Assembly: GCA_902478765.1 (NCBI GenBank)
Contig: CABSMN010000116.1
Coordinates: 1 to 5,048, forward strand
Direction: 5' to 3'
DNA: 5,048 nucleotides
From: an uncultured Collinsella sp.
GTDB taxonomy: Bacteria > Actinomycetota > Coriobacteriia > Coriobacteriales > Coriobacteriaceae
Both the position numbers and the translations under genes were made by a program. A model generated the notes under the pieces. It was not told the origin of the DNA and did not search any database. It saw nothing but the letters and a program-made list of their open reading frames with translations. Positions 1 to 5,048 of this stretch are shown here, piece by piece. Numbering within the stretch: position 1 is the stretch's first letter; every line of letters begins with the position of its first letter.

Positions 1-497
1 CTGTTGGCCTGAATGGTGCTCTCGGTGAGGTCGACGCAGTGCGTGCCCTTGGAGAAGTGGTCATCGGGCTCGTTGAAACCGATGTGGCCGTTGTTGCCAA
101 TGCCGAGCAACTGCAGATCCGGGTAACCGGCCTCGGCGACGATCTTGTCGTACTCAGAGCAGGCAGCGGCGGCGTCGGGGTTGGAACCGTCGGGCACATG
201 CGTGTTGTTCAGGTCGATGTTGATGTGATCGAAGAAGTTCTCACGCATGAAGTAGTGATAGCTCTGGGGATCGTCGTGCGAAAGGCCGCGATACTCGTCC
301 AGGTTGTAGGTGCTGACCTCGGCAAAGTCGACGTCGCCCTTCTCGTACCAAGCAGCAAGCTGCTTGTAGGCACCGATCGGGGTGGAGCCGGTGGCAAGGC
401 CCAGCACACAGTCGGGCTTGAGGATAACCTGCGCCGAGATAATATTGGCGGCCTTGCGGCTCATATCCTCGTAGTCTTTAGCTTTAATGATCTTCAT
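1..497 (-). CDS. nagB: Glucosamine-6-phosphate deaminase, C-terminus cut by window edge
   Basis: Cytosolic enzyme converting glucosamine-6-phosphate to fructose-6-phosphate plus ammonia, the step that sends amino sugars into glycolysis. The reading frame from ATG at 497 gives 165 codons before the left edge; family members are about 240-270 residues, so roughly the last third is missing. Visible landmarks are the phosphate-loop stretch LATGSTP (34-40), NLDEY with the presumed general-base Asp67, and GNNGHIGFNEP (134-144). Asn136, His138 and Glu143 match the active-site positions of the Bacillus subtilis enzyme by both spacing and number; E. coli NagB has Asp in place of the Asn. This points to the short Bacillus-like subtype (inference). 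The start is supported by GAAAGGA at 504-510, six bases upstream. It is the last gene of the minus-strand series, about 270 bases beyond crr and separated from it by a strong hairpin, so it may have its own promoter, though I could not identify one. Confidence 0.95.
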   Translation of the reverse strand, partial: MKIIKAKDYEDMSRKAANIISAQVILKPDCVLGLATGSTPIGAYKQLAAWYEKGDVDFAEVSTYNLDEYRGLSHDDPQSYHYFMRENFFDHINIDLNNTHVPDGSNPDAAAACSEYDKIVAEAGYPDLQLLGIGNNGHIGFNEPDDHFSKGTHCVDLTESTIQAN

Positions 498-695
498 TAC
501 GCGTCCTTTCTCGTACAAGAGAGGCAAGGCTCCCCTTACAAGCACTTGCCCGCGGCCCGCGTCGGCCGCAACCAACGTGTGCGGCCACCAGGGCGAGGTC
601 GCGTAATGTATGTGTCTCGTGTCTACCCGCGTCGAGGCCCCTGCCCGTCCACGGTGACCCGAAGCCTTTTAGCTTCGAACAAGTCCCATCTTGCC
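498..695 (-). other. GC-rich upstream region / possible 5' leader of nagB
   Basis: About 200 bases between the strong hairpin at 696-729 and the nagB start. I see no convincing ORF, tRNA or good -35/-10 pair. In the minus-strand sense it holds a 6-bp hairpin with a 6-base loop (660-677, arms CGAAGC and GCTTCG), a 7-bp GC hairpin with a 9-base loop (564-586, arms GGCCGCA and TGCGGCC), and a 4-bp hairpin just upstream of the nagB ribosome binding site (arms TCTC and GAGA). A tandem GTGTCT repeat sits at 612-624 on the plus strand. It could contain the nagB promoter and operator for an amino-sugar regulator, but no known operator consensus is recognisable. Confidence 0.35.
504..510 (-). promoter_or_regulatory. 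Ribosome binding site of nagB
   Basis: GAAAGGA on the minus strand, six bases before the ATG at 497. It fixes the nagB start at the residue matching the N-terminus of Bacillus-type NagB (MKIIKAKDY). Confidence 0.7.
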
Positions 696-729
696 ACGGA
701 GGGCGCCCTCTTTCAAGGGCGCCCTCCGT
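696..729 (-). terminator. Long perfect hairpin after crr, without a T tract (possible terminator)
   Basis: Arms ACGGAGGGCGCCC (696-708) and GGGCGCCCTCCGT (717-729) are perfectly complementary over 13 bp, and a T-A pair (709/716) can extend this to 14 bp with a 6-base loop. It begins 40 bases downstream of the crr stop codon, where a terminator is expected. Reading on the minus strand, the sequence after the stem is GGCAAGATGGGACTTG, with no run of T, so it is not a canonical rho-independent terminator. Stem-only terminators have been proposed for GC-rich actinobacteria. Each arm also contains the self-complementary core GGGCGCCC, so a DNA-binding dyad is an alternative. Confidence 0.5.
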
Positions 730-769
730 AAACGTGTTTGAATTGTAGGCTAATGGCCACGTGCACTTG

Positions 770-1267
770 CTAGCGCTCGCGAGCAACGATGAGCTGGTCC
801 ATCTCTTCGACATGCACGCCAACGGAACCCTTGATGCTCGAGAACTCAACAGAGTTGCACACCAAGATGGGAACCGTCACATCGTAGCCCTCGGCAGCAA
901 TTGCCTCGCGATCGAACTCAATGAGCACATCGCCCTTATGGACGATGTCACCCACTTGCGCATGTACGGTAAAGTGCTTGCCCTCAAGCTGAACAGTGTC
1001 CAAACCAACGTGGATGAGCACGTCCAAGCCATCGACCGTGTTAAGCGCAACAGCGTGTCCCGTGGGAAAAATGGCCTCGACCTTGGCATCAGCCGGTGCA
1101 ATCACACGCGTGCCGGTAGGCTGAATCGCCACGCCCTGGCCCAAAAGGCCGGTGGCAAATGTCTGGTCATTGACCTCGGACAACGGAATGACGTCGCCCG
1201 AGATGGGAGCATCCAGCGTAAGGACTCGACCACGCATACCAAAAGACCTTAGGACTTTAGTGAACAT
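770..1267 (-). CDS. crr: Stand-alone PTS glucose-type IIA protein (EIIA-Glc, Crr-like)
   Basis: Small cytosolic phosphocarrier of the phosphoenolpyruvate sugar phosphotransferase system: it takes phosphate from HPr and passes it to a IIB domain, and in many bacteria it also signals sugar status. At 165 residues it is close to the 169 of E. coli Crr and is a single-domain protein. The PTS_EIIA_1 fold is recognisable from the N-terminal DAPISGDVIPLSEV, then the metal/partner His at 71 in PTGHAV and the phosphorylatable His86 in VLIHVGLDTV, followed by GDxVxKGDxLIEFD-type sequence near 106-119 and the closing VPILVCN stretch. I chose ATG 1267 because GAGGGGGA lies just upstream; an in-frame ATG at 1288 has no ribosome binding site, and ATG 1237 is a weaker alternative. 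The gene starts 71 bases after the glmM stop with no clear terminator between them, so co-transcription with glmM is possible. No IIB/IIC partner is in the window, so its sugar is unknown. Confidence 0.92.
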   Translation of the reverse strand: MFTKVLRSFGMRGRVLTLDAPISGDVIPLSEVNDQTFATGLLGQGVAIQPTGTRVIAPADAKVEAIFPTGHAVALNTVDGLDVLIHVGLDTVQLEGKHFTVHAQVGDIVHKGDVLIEFDREAIAAEGYDVTVPILVCNSVEFSSIKGSVGVHVEEMDQLIVARER

Positions 1268-1338
1268 GCTCCCCCTCGGACATACCAATCGACCAAAATA
1301 GCCTTAACAGTTTACCACTTGGCACTCGTTTTTGACCA

Positions 1339-2676
1339 TTAGGGAAGTTCGCGCTTGACAACCTCGACGATGTCGTCGACAACGCGCTGGGTCAGCTCGT
1401 GCGTCTCGGCCTCGGCCATAACGCGGACCAACGGCTCGGTACCGCTCGGACGCACCAGAATGCGGCCGCGGCCGTCAAGCTCCTTCTCGGCAGCAGCGAC
1501 GGCATCCCAGATGGGCTGGCAATCATCCAGGCCGGCCTTGTTGTCGGAATGCACGTTGACGAGTACCTGCGGGTACTTCTTCATGATTCCGGCAAGATCG
1601 GTGAGGGTACGACCGGTGCGCTTGAGCACGGCCAGCAGCTGCAGAGCCGTCACCAGACCGTCACCGGTGGTGTTGTGCTCCAGGAAGATGATGTGGCCGG
1701 ACTGCTCGCCGCCGATGACGGCGCCATCCGCGAGCATACGCTCCAGAACGTAGCGATCGCCCACGGCGGTCTGAACCATCTCGAAGCCCTGCTCCTTCAT
1801 AGCGATGGAGAAGCCCAGGTTGCACATGACGGTCGAGACGATCTCGGAGTTGGCGAGCTTGCCGCGGGCGGCGAGGTCAGAACCGCAGATAGCCAGGATG
1901 TAGTCACCGTCGATCTCATTGCCCTCGCTGTCCACGAACAGTACGCGGTCGGCGTCGCCGTCGTGGGCCAGGCCGATATCGGCGTGGGTGCGCAGCACGA
2001 GCTCGCGCAGGGGCTCAAGGTGAGTGGAGCCGCACTCAACGTTAATGTCAGTGCCGCAGTAATCGGTGTTGATGGCATGGACCGTGGCACCCAGGCGCTG
2101 CAGCGCGGCGGGCGTAGTCTGGCAAGAGGCGCCATGACCGCAGTCGACGGCAACGACCAGGCCATCGAGCCTCAGGCCATCAAGCGTATCGATGGCGTGG
2201 TCGACATATGCCTTGCGAGCGTCCTTCATCTTGATGATGTGGCCCACGCCGGCGCCGGTCGGCAGCGTGTCGGCAGCCATGGCCTCCTCGGACATGACCC
2301 AGGCGCTGATCTCTTCCTCGACCGCGTCGGGAAGCTTCATGCCCTTGCGGCTAAAGAATTTAATGCCGTTGAACTCCGGCGGATTGTGCGAAGCAGAGAT
2401 GACGATGCCGCCGTCGAGCTCGTTCTGGACGGTGAGCAGCGCTACGGCGGGCGTGGGGATGACGCCGCAGCAGTGCGGACGGCCGCCCTCAGCCATGATG
2501 CCGGCGGTCAGAGCGCTCTCGAGCATGGTGCCCGAAAGACGCGTGTCGCGGCCGATGCAGATATCCGGACCAAGGAACTTGGTCGCCGCGCGGCCCAGGC
2601 GAAACGCGAGGTCGCACGAGAGGTCGGCATTGGCGACGCCACGGACGCCGTCGGTACCGAAGATGTTCTGGGGCAT
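1339..2676 (-). CDS. glmM: Phosphoglucosamine mutase
   Basis: Cytosolic enzyme interconverting glucosamine-6-phosphate and glucosamine-1-phosphate, the step between GlmS and GlmU on the way to UDP-GlcNAc for peptidoglycan. At 445 residues it has the usual GlmM length and complete alpha-D-phosphohexomutase architecture. The N-terminus FGTDGVRG (6-13) is typical. The active-site serine is Ser96 in ISASHNPP, the residue phosphorylated in the family. The magnesium loop DGDADR is at 239-244, the sugar-recognition loop GGEQSGH at 322-328, and the phosphate-binding loop RPSGTEP at 409-415. No key residue is missing. The ATG at 2676 is preceded by AAGGAG (2684-2689) with a 7-base spacer. It follows rplM-rpsI as in many actinobacteria, but a strong terminator lies between, so it depends on readthrough or a promoter I cannot see clearly. 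crr follows 71 bases downstream. Confidence 0.97.
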   Translation of the reverse strand: MPQNIFGTDGVRGVANADLSCDLAFRLGRAATKFLGPDICIGRDTRLSGTMLESALTAGIMAEGGRPHCCGVIPTPAVALLTVQNELDGGIVISASHNPPEFNGIKFFSRKGMKLPDAVEEEISAWVMSEEAMAADTLPTGAGVGHIIKMKDARKAYVDHAIDTLDGLRLDGLVVAVDCGHGASCQTTPAALQRLGATVHAINTDYCGTDINVECGSTHLEPLRELVLRTHADIGLAHDGDADRVLFVDSEGNEIDGDYILAICGSDLAARGKLANSEIVSTVMCNLGFSIAMKEQGFEMVQTAVGDRYVLERMLADGAVIGGEQSGHIIFLEHNTTGDGLVTALQLLAVLKRTGRTLTDLAGIMKKYPQVLVNVHSDNKAGLDDCQPIWDAVAAAEKELDGRGRILVRPSGTEPLVRVMAEAETHELTQRVVDDIVEVVKRELP

Positions 2677-2683
2677 AGGATCG

Positions 2684-2689
2684 CTCCTT
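2684..2689 (-). promoter_or_regulatory. Ribosome binding site of glmM
   Basis: AAGGAG within GGAAGGAGC on the minus strand, seven bases before the glmM ATG. It decides the start, which gives the conserved MPQNIFGTDGVRG N-terminus. Confidence 0.85.
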
Positions 2690-2725
2690 CCCTAGCAGGC
2701 GATATGCAACCGCCCACCCTAGTCG

Positions 2726-2769
2726 AAAAAGAAAAGCGGGACCCGCCGAGGAATCGGCAGGCCCCGCTT
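2726..2769 (-). terminator. Intrinsic terminator of rplM-rpsI
   Basis: In the minus-strand direction, AAGCGGG (2763-2769) begins a 16-pair stem with two G-T wobbles and a 4-base loop (2750-2753), closing with CCCGCTT (2734-2740). It is followed at once by TTTTCTTTTT (2735-2726), a classic U tract. It lies 30 bases after the rpsI stop and ends about 50 bases before glmM, so it should end most ribosomal-protein transcripts before glmM. A smaller hairpin at 2778-2794 lies between the rpsI stop and this stem. Confidence 0.92.
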
Positions 2770-2777
2770 GTACATTG

Positions 2778-2794
2778 TATCTCGAAAGGAGATA
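2778..2794 (-). other. Small hairpin between rpsI stop and terminator
   Basis: Arms TATCTC (2778-2783) and GAGATA (2789-2794) form a 6-bp stem with a 5-base loop, 5 bases after the rpsI stop. It overlaps a -10-like TACAAT (minus strand, 2774-2779) that has no matching -35. It may stabilise the mRNA 3' end, or it may be chance; the evidence is only the dyad. Confidence 0.3.
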
Positions 2795-2799
2795 AAACC

Positions 2800-3195
<396 letters not shown>

Positions 3196-3197
3196 CT

Positions 3198-3641
3198 TTA
3201 AGCCTCCAGCTCAATCTTCGTGGGGTTCTGGGCAGCATGCGGATGCTCGGCACCAGCGTAGACCTTAAGCTTGGTCATCTGGGCACGGCCGAGGGTGGTC
3301 TTGGGCAGCATACCGCGAACGGCGCGCTCGATGACCTTCTCCGGGTGCTTCTCCATAGCCTGGCGGAAGCTCTCAGCCTTGAGGCCGCCGTTGTAGCCGC
3401 TGTGGCGATAATAGGTCTTCGTGTCGGCCTTGTTACCGGTAAGCTGGACCTTATCGGCGTTGATGACGACAACGAAGTCGCCGCAGTCGCTGTTGGGCGT
3501 GAACTGGGGCTTGTTCTTACCGCGCAGGATCATTGCGATCTGGGTGGCAAGACGGCCCAGGACAGCACCATCGGCGTCGACGAGAACCCAGTTGCGCTGG
3601 ACCTCGCCCTGCTTGGCGTAGTGAGTCGATTTCGAAATCAC
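3198..3641 (-). CDS. rplM: Large ribosomal subunit protein uL13
   Basis: Ribosomal protein L13, an early-assembly 50S protein binding 23S rRNA. At 147 residues it is slightly longer than the 142 of E. coli. Landmarks are [17 protein letters not shown] (16-32), the [12 protein letters not shown] segment (77-88) and the L13 signature [12 protein letters not shown] (108-119), followed by LKVYAG. The start is GTG at 3641, chosen because GGAGGAG (3647-3653) sits five bases upstream and the frame then gives the usual N-terminus; an upstream ATG at 3655 is in another frame and closes after five codons. It is the first gene of the rplM-rpsI operon, transcribed from the promoter at 3708-3735 with a leader of about 60 bases. 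Confidence 0.98.
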   Translation of the reverse strand: MISKSTHYAKQGEVQRNWVLVDADGAVLGRLATQIAMILRGKNKPQFTPNSDCGDFVVVINADKVQLTGNKADTKTYYRHSGYNGGLKAESFRQAMEKHPEKVIERAVRGMLPKTTLGRAQMTKLKVYAGAEHPHAAQNPTKIELEA

Positions 3642-3646
3642 TTAGA

Positions 3647-3653
3647 CTCCTCC
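3647..3653 (-). promoter_or_regulatory. Strong ribosome binding site of rplM (GTG start)
   Basis: GGAGGAG on the minus strand, five bases before the GTG at 3641. Its strength and spacing are the reason to accept a GTG start for rplM. Confidence 0.88.
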
Positions 3654-3669
3654 ATGTACAGTACGTGTT

Positions 3670-3701
3670 GTTACAGAGATTCACGGGGCTCTGCAAGTAA
3701 C
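3670..3701 (-). promoter_or_regulatory. Bulged hairpin at the 5' end of the rplM-rpsI leader
   Basis: On the minus strand, GTTA (3701-3698), a CTTG bulge, CAGAG (3693-3689), a 10-base loop, then CTCTG (3678-3674) and TAAC (3673-3670) form a 9-bp stem with a one-sided 4-base bulge. The transcription start predicted from the -10 box falls near 3701, so this would be the first structure in the mRNA, about 30 bases before the ribosome binding site. In Firmicutes, rplM carries a known autoregulatory L13 leader; whether this is an equivalent is inference. Confidence 0.4.
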
Positions 3702-3707
3702 CCGTCC

Positions 3708-3735
3708 ATATTACCCCGCTCGCCGTACGAGTCAA
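3708..3735 (-). promoter_or_regulatory. Promoter of rplM-rpsI
   Basis: On the minus strand, -35 TTGACT (3735-3730) matches TTGACA at five of six positions, and -10 TAATAT (3713-3708) matches TATAAT at four of six, with a 16-base spacer. It is the best sigma70-type promoter in the window and lies just where the ribosomal operon needs one. The predicted start near 3701 gives a leader of about 60 bases. Confidence 0.75.
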
Positions 3736-3798
3736 CAGGTATTTTGGCTCCGACCAGAGTTTCTGCACATGTCATCCACGAGCCGTGATGTTGCAGCG

Positions 3799-4677
3799 CT
3801 AGCGCTCAACAAACTCCTGGATCTCCGCGAGCAAACGCTTTGCCTCCTGGCGACCCTGAATATACAGGTCGAGAAGCTTGGCCGGATCATGCTCGACATG
3901 GCCGACCTCGACCGGCTTTTGCGGAGCGATGACCAGCGCGCGGCCCTCGCGCTCATACTTCCACAGGTGCATGCGCTGGAGGTTATAGCGGTCGTGGCGC
4001 GTCTCGATAGCCTCGAGCAGGTAGGGGTAGTCGGCATAGCGGGCGCGCGCGGCAGGCATAAACTCGTAGGGCTTTTTCTCGTACAAGCGGTCCTGCGTGA
4101 CAATGACAACCGCGCGCTCGAAGCCGGCCTCCTCCAGCACATGCTCGATAGGAACCGAATCGGCTACGCCGCCGTCGACGTATTTGTGCCCGTCAATCTC
4201 GACCGGCGGCGTCACCAGCGGCAACGAGGTCGAGGCACGCACGGCGTCGAGGTCGAGCACGGCGCTTTTGACCGGCAGGTATGCGGCAGTTCCAAAGAGC
4301 ATGTCCGTCGCGACGGCGTACATCTCGATGGGGCTCGCATCGAACGCCTCGTTGTCAAAGGGATCCAGGCGGTCCTGGATATCGTTGAAGATAAAGTCGT
4401 AACCCACGATGGAGCCCGTGGATGCGAAGGATGCGGCACCCATGTAGCGGTTGTCATTGCAGAAGGTCAGGTTGATGCGATTGACGCGACCGATCTGGTG
4501 TGACTTGTAGTTGACGCCGTTGAGCGCACCGGCCGATACGCCATATACCGCCGGAATTTCGACACCGGCCTCCATGAGAACGTCGAGCACGCCGGCGGTA
4601 AACTGCCCACGAAAACTGCCACCCTCCAAGACGAGCGCGACCTTGCCGGCATTCTTTGCCTTATCTTCTGCAGTCAT
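3799..4677 (-). CDS. Patatin-like phospholipase family protein (YjjU/COG4667 type)
   Basis: Predicted serine lipid acyl hydrolase of the bacterial patatin family, with a Ser-Asp dyad. It is 292 residues long, with no signal peptide or membrane segment, so probably cytosolic or peripheral to the membrane. The oxyanion-hole motif reads LEGGSFRG (17-24) with Phe where many members have a small residue. The nucleophile elbow is GVSAG with Ser48, followed by ALN. The catalytic Asp is Asp168 in YVDGGVADS. The order and spacing, the EGG opening and the RASTSLPL stretch (147-154) before the Asp resemble E. coli YjjU more than ExoU or RssA. The true substrate is unknown. ATG 4677 is supported by AGGAGG (4683-4688) with a 5-base spacer. 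It is monocistronic by position: the promoter for rplM lies just after its stop, and a tandem repeat array lies upstream. Confidence 0.9.
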   Translation of the reverse strand: MTAEDKAKNAGKVALVLEGGSFRGQFTAGVLDVLMEAGVEIPAVYGVSAGALNGVNYKSHQIGRVNRINLTFCNDNRYMGAASFASTGSIVGYDFIFNDIQDRLDPFDNEAFDASPIEMYAVATDMLFGTAAYLPVKSAVLDLDAVRASTSLPLVTPPVEIDGHKYVDGGVADSVPIEHVLEEAGFERAVVIVTQDRLYEKKPYEFMPAARARYADYPYLLEAIETRHDRYNLQRMHLWKYEREGRALVIAPQKPVEVGHVEHDPAKLLDLYIQGRQEAKRLLAEIQEFVER

Positions 4678-4762
4678 ATTGACCTCCTGCGATTGCGTTT
4701 TGGCTTTCTTCTACCCAGTTTTGGAATGGAGGGCGCGCAGGTTTTTCGAGGCGGCAGGTGAA
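4678..4762 (-). other. Upstream region of the patatin-like gene
   Basis: Holds a strong ribosome binding site AGGAGG (4683-4688) five bases before the ATG. Beyond that I see no good -35/-10 pair and no hairpin. A -10-like TAGAAG exists on the minus strand in the middle of the stretch but lacks a plausible -35. Together with the repeat array and the adapter-bearing end, it forms a gene-free stretch of 371 bases. Confidence 0.5.
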
Positions 4763-4796
4763 GCGGAAAGCGCGTCCCAGTTTGAGGCGGGATTCC

Positions 4797-4840
4797 GGGA
4801 TGCGCTTTCCGCTTGGACCGTCATTGGGAAAGCGCGACCC
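4797..4840. repeat. Inverted repeat 1 of the array
   Basis: Arms 4797-4810 and 4827-4840 pair at 13 of 14 positions (one A-A mismatch, one T-G wobble) around a 16-base loop; the core is GCGCTTTCC with GGAAAGCGC. Confidence 0.8.
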
Positions 4841-4858
4841 GTTCTGAGCGCGGATTCC

Positions 4859-4902
4859 GGGATGCAGTTTCCGCTTGATGTGTCATCCGGAAACTACGTC
4901 CC
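4859..4902. repeat. Inverted repeat 2 of the array, with compensatory changes
   Basis: Arms 4859-4873 and 4888-4902 pair at 14 of 15 positions around a 14-base loop. The core is AGTTTCCG with CGGAAACT: relative to repeat 1, a G-C pair has become A-T and a C-G pair has become G-C, so both partners changed and pairing is kept. Confidence 0.8.
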
Positions 4903-4920
4903 AGTCTGAGCGCGGATTCC

Positions 4921-4964
4921 GGGATGGGCTTTCCGCCTGGGCTGCCATTGGGAAAGCGCGTCCC
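4921..4964. repeat. Inverted repeat 3 of the array
   Basis: Arms 4921-4934 and 4951-4964 pair at 13 of 14 positions (one G-G mismatch) around a 16-base loop; the core is GCTTTCC with GGAAAGC. Confidence 0.8.
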
Positions 4965-4970
4965 ACTCTG

Positions 4971-5013
4971 CGTCACTGAGGCGTTTTCTTTACGCCCGCG
5001 CCCTGCATAGAGT
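4971..5013. other. Unassigned sequence between repeat array and adapter
   Basis: No gene is visible. A 5-bp hairpin (GGCGT 4980-4984, ACGCC 4992-4996, T-rich 7-base loop) is the only structure. This is the last genomic sequence before the adapter. Confidence 0.4.
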
Positions 5014-5048
5014 CTGTCTCTTATACACATCTGACGCTGCCGACGAAG
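5014..5048. other. Nextera/Tn5 sequencing adapter (artefact)
   Basis: The 19-base Tn5 mosaic end CTGTCTCTTATACACATCT (5014-5032) is followed without a mismatch by GACGCTGCCGACGA (5033-5046), the reverse complement of the Illumina Nextera read-1 transposon adapter. The final AG would be the first bases of an index. A minus-strand ORF entering from here starts with the well-known spurious peptide MCIRDR. This is untrimmed library sequence, not genomic DNA, and it marks the true contig end at about 5013. Confidence 0.97.

Larger units (their letters stand above)
4763..4970. repeat. 62-bp tandem repeat array built of imperfect inverted repeats (about 3.3 copies)
   Basis: Units begin at 4764, 4826 and 4888, each exactly 62 bases, with a fourth broken off after about 21 bases (4950-4970). 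Within it are three inverted repeats of 44 bases each: 4797-4840, 4859-4902 and 4921-4964. Each has a stem of 14-15 positions with a single mismatch, one T-G wobble and a 14-16-base loop. They are separated by near-identical 18-base linkers with consensus AGTCTGAGCGCGGATTCC. A lone right arm (4763-4778) precedes the first and can pair with the first left arm over 16 positions. Unit length is not a multiple of three, so it is not a protein repeat. It resembles REP/BIME-type intergenic elements by organisation only; I do not recognise the family. Confidence 0.9.

Noticed and set aside
655..700. tRNA-like GTTCGAA motif on the minus strand
   Set aside because: No acceptor, anticodon or D-arm pairing could be built around it; the bases belong to a small local hairpin.
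484..849. Minus-strand ORF of 121 codons across the crr-nagB gap
   Set aside because: It overlaps the crr 3' end in another frame, runs through the perfect hairpin, and has no recognisable motif or good ribosome binding site.
1268..1338. Promoter for crr (TGGTCA, 18 bases, TAAACT on the minus strand)
   Set aside because: Only four of six matches in each box with an 18-base spacer; too weak to call, and co-transcription with glmM is as likely.
3641..3655. Five-codon upstream ORF (MEESK) whose stop overlaps the rplM GTG
   Set aside because: The ATG has no ribosome binding site upstream, and its codons coincide with the rplM Shine-Dalgarno; overlap is probably chance.
3773..3790. Hairpin after the patatin-like gene as its terminator
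   Set aside because: A 7-bp stem with a bulged base, a 3-base loop and no T tract is insufficient evidence for a terminator.
4763..4970. CRISPR array
   Set aside because: Units are contiguous 62-mers and the 18-base segments between palindromes are themselves conserved, so there are no unique spacers; no cas gene is present.
4821..5030. Minus-strand ORF of 69 codons starting MCIRDR
   Set aside because: Its start lies inside the Nextera adapter and the rest runs through the non-coding 62-bp repeat, so it is an artefact.
5014..5032. Tn5/IS50 mosaic end as a genuine mobile element
   Set aside because: It is followed directly by the Illumina read-1 adapter sequence at the very end of the contig, so it is library DNA.

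Overview
The window reads as chromosomal core-genome DNA from a GC-rich Actinomycetota, most plausibly a gut Coriobacteriia of the Collinsella type. The basis is the GC-rich codon third positions, the rplM-rpsI-glmM order found in many actinobacteria, and the combination of a PTS IIA protein, a Bacillus-type NagB and SD-led genes. The lineage is inference; no 16S or other marker is present. The right end is not biological: the last ~35 bases are an Illumina Nextera/Tn5 adapter, so this is the edge of an assembled contig or scaffold.

All six genes lie on the minus strand, so transcription runs right to left. In that order they are: a YjjU-type patatin-like phospholipase (4677-3799); a clear sigma70-type promoter (3708-3735) and a short hairpin leader; rplM (uL13) and rpsI (uS9), 2 bp apart and probably translationally coupled; a textbook intrinsic terminator (2726-2769); glmM (phosphoglucosamine mutase); a stand-alone glucose-type PTS IIA protein (crr); a long GC-rich hairpin without a T tract (696-729); and the first 165 codons of nagB (glucosamine-6-phosphate deaminase), cut by the left edge.

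Functionally, rplM-rpsI is a ribosomal protein operon. GlmM and NagB both act on the amino-sugar phosphate pool: NagB takes glucosamine-6-P to fructose-6-P and ammonia, and GlmM takes it to glucosamine-1-P for UDP-GlcNAc and peptidoglycan. The PTS IIA protein between them may link the locus to sugar uptake. No complete unknown system is visible.

The most interesting non-coding content is a 62-bp tandem repeat array (4763-4970) upstream of the phospholipase gene. It consists of three consecutive imperfect inverted repeats, and the middle one carries two compensatory base-pair changes, which suggests a folded or dyad-recognised element. The second is the bulged hairpin at the predicted 5' end of the rplM-rpsI mRNA, a candidate ribosomal-protein autoregulatory leader.
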